This document shows, one piece after another, positions 53,101 through 64,000 of a stretch of DNA of 64,000 bases. The DNA lies in contig JAPYMA010000176.1 of the NCBI GenBank assembly GCA_035041965.1, positions 33,464 to 97,463 on the forward strand, written 5' to 3'. Below the pieces are notes generated by a model. That model ran no database searches. It saw only the letters and a list, made by a program, of their open reading frames with translations, and was not told where the DNA came from. The stretch's first letter is position 1; every line of letters begins with the position of its first letter. Both the position numbers and the translations under genes were made by a program. The stretch is from Anisakis pegreffii (Eukaryota; Nematoda; Chromadorea; Rhabditida; Anisakidae).

Positions 53101-56100
53101 CAGCATTCCTCAATCAATAAATGATCAGCATTCCTCAATCACTCATTCAGATGACCAACCACCGTCGAAAAACTTCAACAACAGTATATTTATCGTCATA
53201 TCAGACGCCAACACCGAACAAGTGATGATGGTGACCAATAAATTAGTGGACCATAAATATTATTGTGAGGAATGTACGTTAGGAGCAGGGCAATATTCAG
53301 TCACATTCCATTCTTGCCGAAGTGTAGCTGAAAGTGCGGTTGAAGTAGATAAAAGCTCGAGAGTACCATTGGTGGATGAGGAAACTGGAAAATTGACCAA
53401 AAGTTTCAGGTATGATCATCAGCTATCATTTATTCAGGATGCACATTTTATTCACGGCATATTCTTAACTGCTACTGTCATTATTTCATTACATGGCTGC
53501 CATTATCATTTTGTCATAAATATCACAAACCATCAGTTTTCTTTGATTTTTCCCAAATTAAGGTACTGAATCAAGTTGTTCTGCAGTATAATCTCTCATC
53601 TCTCACGATTACTCGACTGCCTGAATATAGGAGGGTTCGTATACGAGGGATAGATACTGCTCAATGATATTTTGTATTTTGTATAAACAAATATTAGCAC
53701 CAAATATGATGCGTATGCAATTATTAACAGGAACGAAGTGAGTGAATAATGAAAGAAATAAAAGCATTCTGATGATTGGATGCAAAGGATTTCACCGAAT
53801 TCTTATGATTTCTTCAATATGCTACTATTCATAGCATCTGTAACTGATAGCTCTTTTCATCATCAATATCAAAATGGAAGAATTGAAATTTTATTGGAGT
53901 GAAGATAATATTGTACGAAAGCTTCACTATGAATCTATTGTACAGTGGATATCGAAGCTAGAATGTATGCTCACTGTACAGATCAAAGTGTCCAGAGAAA
54001 TTTACTGTTAAAAGTCGTGTAACGGGGTTATTTTCGACCGATTAGACAACTGATCAGTTCTTGATTCACAGGATAAGTTAGGAACGGCAAGGTTCTCATC
54101 AAGAACTTATTGTTAGACATTTTCCAAAAAACGAAAAATCGCTGAGTAGAATGAATATGAAGATGTGCGTTCAAAGAGTTATATCCAGTAGAAAAGAGTT
54201 ATAAGTGCTCATTTCAGAATGACGTTGATGAATATTTTTGATTTGTTCGATTTTGATGAGAACGGTACTTTGAGTCGAAGCGAATTCGATGCATTCAACG
54301 TTGTTGCAAGTGATGAGCATGTTTCTGATCAGGTACTGTAGAAATTTATTGAGCAACTTCAATCATTAACACTTAAAAGCATCGAGAACTCACTTTTTAA
54401 CAGGGTTTTAAAATGGATATCGTATTCGTTGATGGAACCGGAAGATATTTTGTATAGATATAAAATACTTCAACATATGTACAATCAAACTGCTGTTCAC
54501 TATTGTTTCCAGGAATGGGACGTATTGCTGGATAATTTTGAGACACGCAACGGTGAGCTGACAATGAGCTCATTGATAGCACTCCATCAGGTTCGGTTTT
54601 TCGCACAGATTCTATCATTTAGCTCTTGATTATCTCATTAATTCCATTTCTCTCAAGAAACCTTGAAATTGAATCTGCTAAATTTACGTTGATCAATTCC
54701 ATATTTACACGGATTTCTTATTCTTGCAAATGGTACTCTCGTCAGATATGTCATGTTTCGTTACTTTTCTTCCGTTTATTCACTGCTCGAATTACAGTTT
54801 GTTCATCAGTATGTACCCTTGGTAAATTCCGTTTTACCCATAGGAATTATATATTTTTTATTGACATGAACCCATAGAAAGCAAATACGTTTGCCGTAGT
54901 TGTAGGTTGAAGCAGATAACAATGATGATTTGGAGGAGACTTGGATCTCGCTCCAATGTATTGGCTACAACGCAAACTTATCACTCGAATTGGTGAGTCG
55001 TTCTAGAGAGAAATTAGAGATCATAATGTCATGAGATTATCAAAATTAAACACCGAACTAATCCAGCGGCTCTCATAAGGGATGAAATTACCCATTTTGG
55101 GTAATCTGTAATGAAGGGCGTCAGGAAATTCTGTGGGTTGGTTTTTCAGCACGAATTGATTATCACATGCCGTAGATTCATTGAAATCACATCCATCCGT
55201 CAATAAATGGTGTTCTAACAGAATTTTCATTCTTTTCCGTGCTGTTATAATCGCTCTCATGACTTTTATCACCAAAAGTGTTTTCTTCTGCTAATTTTTC
55301 ATTCATTTCACTCCACAATTAAAGTCAAATTCTCATTCTATTAAATGCACTCTTTAATGTATCATTTGACTGTCGAACGTTGTTGAGCAATTCAATTCGA
55401 TTGTTGTATTGTTGATTTCGACTGTCAACACTCGTCAACGCATCCAGTAAATAGTATATACTACAGAATGAGAAGTTGATTCGAACTGTGAAGTGGAATG
55501 AGACGAAATGAATGAGAAAAGCTCATGAAGAGAACGATATTCACATGCAATAGCTATGAGAGCGAATACAACACGTCCGAAAAGAATGAGAATTCATCTA
55601 AATCAGTGTCACAGACAATAGCTTTCATGCAATCATAATCGATTGCAACAATGAGCAACACAACGCTCTAACAATAAGAAAAGGCTAGCAATGGTGAATA
55701 CCATCATGGTGCTAACATGCTCAGAACGTAATGGTCATCTGAACAAAACATGCGATTTCCATATTCAGTTGTATTGTTAAGTAAAGTAGTTGACATGATT
55801 ATGCAAGTGTTCATTCAAGGTTCCTTTGTCAACTTTCAGAACTGTCCATTGGTTTTTACGATCCATTCTGAACAAGAGCTTAATCTCAGTCCGGTTGAAC
55901 TGAGACTGTTCTCGTCTCAAGAAGAGCAGATGATAGCAGATTATTTTTGGGCAAATTCTAGTGAATGCTCATTCAATAATGGCATTAATATAGGCTTATG
56001 GAAGAGTGAATACTTTGCTGTGTGTGTCGCTGGACCGATGGTACTACCAGTTTCCAGTGATTTAATTTTCAAAAAAAAAAACGACTCACTCAAAAGGCCC

Positions 56101-56831
56101 GTAAACGAAAAACGAGCTCTATGCGCCATTCTCGATAACTAAATTTCATTTTGATGCTGTCGAACAAAAAATTGTCTTCTATTTTCGGAAAACTCCAAAA
56201 AATATCCCTCCAGAGCATAAAATGCCTAAAACTCACTAAATTCCTAACCAAGTCTAGAATTTCGAATCGATTCCAGCAACTTACCGATCGCGTAATAGCG
56301 TTGGACTATTCAGAGTCTCGAAACGTTACGATTCAAGCAAAAATGCAGCTATCTGCAATTCTACTTCAGTTCCAAAATCCAACGGTAGCTTTTAAACGAT
56401 CTATCCTGCTTATTACATGCAATGTTCAGCAACTTGTGTTGATGATCTCTTGCAAACATTTTGATTTGTCCTTTCAAACCTTCAACTTCTCAAATTTACA
56501 ATAATGAGTGGAAGGTTCAAAAATTCGAGATTTGAGTTCATTTTGAAACGAATTCAGTGAGTTGCTGGATATTCACTGAGCAGTTGGTTCATATTGATCA
56601 TGCTTCAAGTACATATCTTTCGTCGTTCGCTGAATGCCAATGAAAGCTATCTGATTAGTTGTGCAAATAGCATTTTCTTTCAATTTATGCAATCCAAAAA
56701 ACAATTCCCAATTTTCATTATAGAAAACTCTCTATGAGTGAAATCCCCAAACACCATTTCAGATACTTTTCTTCGCAATCGCGACAAATCCCGACTGGTT
56801 TATCGTTTTGAAGTTGGACAATGAAGAATGA
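50116..56831 (+). CDS. EFCAB7-like multi-EF-hand protein, 12 exons, about 527 aa
   Basis: Exons: 50116-50287, 50478-50614, 50754-50840, 50995-51094, 52206-52309, 52494-52608, 53151-53409, 54218-54332, 54513-54590, 54906-54992, 55840-56100 and 56763-56831; all phases agree. The order of conserved segments follows vertebrate EFCAB7, which has about 630 aa. An N-terminal pair of degenerate EF-hands (ERKLFEAAY, AINFEDAFQIY, loop DSEQTGYVQLEQ at 85-96) is followed by a Ser/Thr/Pro linker, then a beta-rich middle region (IFIVISDANTEQ, LGAGQYSVTFHSC). Next come a canonical loop DFDENGTLSRSE at 336-347, a degenerate hand (NFETRNGELTMSS) and a C-terminal domain starting NCPLVF. EFCAB7 tethers the EVC-EVC2 complex at ciliary bases in vertebrate Hedgehog signalling; the nematode role is unknown. 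If exon 11 is not spliced at 56100 it stops at 56142 (518 aa). Introns 4 and 10 contain hAT elements. Confidence 0.8.
51195..52077 (+). mobile_element. Non-autonomous hAT element, copy B, with intact TIRs and 8-bp TSD
   Basis: Terminal inverted repeats CAGTGGTTCTCAC (51195-51207) and GTGAGAACCACTG (52065-52077) are perfect. They are flanked by the perfect 8-bp target-site duplication GATTAGAG (51187-51194 and 52078-52085). CAGTGGTTCTCA ends with 8-bp duplications are diagnostic of the hAT superfamily. The 883-bp element has no transposase frame. It sits wholly within intron 4 of the EFCAB7-like gene. Confidence 0.93.
53083..53150 (+). repeat. 25-bp minisatellite abutting a splice acceptor
   Basis: The unit CCTCAATCAATAAATGATCAG plus CATT occurs at 53083-53107 and 53108-53132. 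A truncated third copy merges into the CATTCAG acceptor of exon 7 of the EFCAB7-like gene. Branch-point-like adenosines are therefore duplicated upstream of this acceptor. Confidence 0.75.
55064..55785 (-). mobile_element. Non-autonomous hAT element, copy C, inverted and truncated
   Basis: The reverse complement aligns to copies A and B through the core (55228-55736). The left edge CAGCGGCTCTCAT is a mutated form of the hAT terminus. The other end runs out near 55785 without a recognisable terminus, in the same place where similarity to copy A starts, so a variant or truncated end is likely. It occupies most of intron 10 of the EFCAB7-like gene. Confidence 0.8.
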
Positions 56832-58792
56832 TCGCGGAAAAAACTTCGTATCGAGAGAGTACTCTTACGAACAGATGTAAATTTGTGATTCCATCAGAAA
56901 AGATTCGTTTTTTATTTATTAAAAAACAATCAAATCAGCGAACAAACTATAGGGCAGTTGTTTATTTATTAGATAGAATCAAAAGTGGTAAAGCATCTTT
57001 AACATTGTTCTGTAGCAAATATCCTAACAAAGTTGTAAAAATAAACATAAATATATAATGAAATGCAACAACAATAACAACCATACAATTCGTATAATGC
57101 AATTTTAAGAAAACAACTAAAATTCTTTCGATTTTCGATTGAATATAAGGAATCCAGCTATAATTTCGAAATGGAATGAATAAATGCGAAGAAATTTTGC
57201 ACGAGGTCAATCAATATTCCATCACAAATGAATCGAATGAAATTGGGTTTTGTAATTTTTTAAAGAAATATAACATTCATAGCAGAAGAAATTATTCATG
57301 ACAGAAATTTAGCTCATTGTGTGAAGATTGCGATGCAGTCAATCACGAAGTGATCAGCAAGTTTCAGTGCATATTTAAGCGAAATCATATCTGCTGTTGG
57401 TTTTCAGCTCCCTGGTTTTCGAGTACTCTCATCAGTTAATTTCCGTTAAGTTATTAGGTCAGTTCGGGAGTCTCGGCCGCTTTCGGTCATTCTGTGACCC
57501 CTTTGCACCGCACAGTATGGTTTTTGATCAATCAGGGATCACCGATGGATACCTTGACACCTTCGATGTTTATCTCGTTGTTCTAGGATATCGCATTGTC
57601 AGTTGTTCTGTATAAATCGCAGCATTGCTTTCTCATCAATCTGGTGGATATTCCCTTACAATCAGGATATCATGGATTGCATTTTCTGTAGTTTTCATGT
57701 GTTTTTAGAGGAAAACCTTATTTTTGCGTGGCAGTTTCAAGATTTCATTCGGTATTTTGACATGAAAACGGATGAGTTTAATGCGCCATGCCACAGTTTT
57801 GCGATTGGAATTCATAGATGGTGATAGAGCGTGGATGGATCTGTGCATGATTGGTCTATCGGTATTGTCCAAAAAGCTCTCAAATTTGCCGATGACCATA
57901 GACGCCGATGTTTCTGGCTTTAGGATCGCTTCGTATTGATACAAGCGATAGATTCGACTTAATCGGTTGTTCTGAGTACACATATATGATCTTAATCAGT
58001 CCCACTTTGATGGATCGGCAAGTGAAGAACGACTGTAACGAATTCATTGCTGGCTGGATTCCAGTGTTGTTTGAATGATACAATGACGATCTCAATCCTC
58101 GGACGAGCTGGATGAAATGACCGATAAGGATTTGTTTCAACTGCGGATCGAAATTCAGTTCGTGTATTGCACTTATCGATATAACTCGACGTCGGAATGT
58201 ATCATTTTGTTGGCGTTCACTTAATCACCTCTTCAGTATCTCTTAGCGAGAGGTACGCCAGTCTTCATTGGGATCAAATCCTCAGCGAGTTGGGTTCTTG
58301 AAGTAAATAGACATTGAGAGATGTTGAAAACTGCGGTCCATTGACTGTTGTTGGAACGATTGCCTACTAGGATCGCATTGATGATCAGAATGGCTTCTAA
58401 AGTTGATGGAATAGGGCTGATAGACTTGCCATGAGTGGTACCGCTTCGACGCTATTCACTTCTAGAAGCGTTCGGTTGTCCAATACAGTTAAATAATACA
58501 TTCGTAAAATTGACTTGAATCTTTTTTCCGTAAAGTCAATGGTATCTTCTTCCATTTCAAGGAGCCAGCGTCAACGATGTTACCGGCTGAATGGAGTGAA
58601 AACGGCCAAAACTCCCTAACTGACCAAATTCTTAATAGTTTTGCTAATACTGCTAATCACTTCATGAATTCAAAATTTTTGTACCCTTACATTATCGTTT
58701 GAAAGCTTTTAAGAGAGAGAAAAAGCTATGCAAAAATTGTGCCGATATAAATATATAATCAATTATTCTTCAATCACTTCAACCTTATAAAA
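56832..58792. other. Convergent intergenic region between EFCAB7-like and CAPSL-like genes
   Basis: Holds 3' flanks of both genes and, in its second half, a minus-strand coding-like stretch (57880-58420) broken by stops and frame changes. Otherwise unremarkable AT-rich DNA. Confidence 0.4.
57880..58420 (-). pseudogene. Possible decayed coding sequence, unrecognised
   Basis: Read on the minus strand, one frame of about 110 codons begins near 58209 after a stop and runs to 57880, with protein-like content (for example FRRRVISISAIHELNFDPQ, QILIGHFIQLVRGLRSS). A second open stretch upstream on the same strand (including INAILVGNRSNNSQWTAVFN) lies in another frame and ends in a stop near 58245. 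GC content is higher than nearby DNA. I cannot assign a family. It could be a degraded transposable-element or host-gene fragment, or a real exon pair whose splice sites I have missed. Confidence 0.25.

Positions 58793-64000
<5,208 letters not shown>

Overview
This window reads as nuclear DNA of an AT-rich nematode. Introns are long (about 0.5 to 5.5 kb in the calmodulin-like genes) and end in the (T)TTCAG acceptor typical of nematodes. The calmodulin-like genes resemble the nematode CAL family, and no operon, plasmid, phage or CRISPR signal is present. The species cannot be named from the sequence. Most of the 64 kb is intron or intergenic DNA, so the genes had to be assembled from short exons by matching reading frame, splice phase and family resemblance.

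Layout. From 3469 to 44938 three head-to-tail plus-strand copies of a four-exon calmodulin-like gene (CAL-A, CAL-B, CAL-C; 169, 166 and 168 aa) share identical exon boundaries. Each has four canonical EF-hand loops and a conserved N-terminal extension absent from calmodulin. The 8.3-kb gap between CAL-A and CAL-B holds a decayed hAT-type element and a possible small secreted cysteine-containing protein gene. The 9.8-kb gap between CAL-B and CAL-C holds a foldback element and a pair of direct repeats but no recognisable gene. Minus-strand exons of an SFT2-type Golgi membrane protein lie at 46550-48058; its last exon was not found.

Divergent from SFT2, a plus-strand gene at 50116-56831 (11 to 12 exons) encodes an EFCAB7-like multi-EF-hand protein. 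Two of its introns carry related non-autonomous hAT elements in opposite orientations. Facing it on the minus strand is a four-exon calcyphosine-like (CAPSL) gene at 58793-60759. The last 3 kb show nothing recognisable.

Biology. Five of the six confidently identified genes encode EF-hand proteins, so this is a local cluster of calcium-sensor genes: three are tandem duplicates and two belong to unrelated EF-hand families associated with cilia in animals. The most informative observations are the CAL triplication with an apparent short gene-conversion tract in exon 3, a nematode EFCAB7-like gene, and two inverted hAT copies that bracket exons 5 to 10 of that gene.
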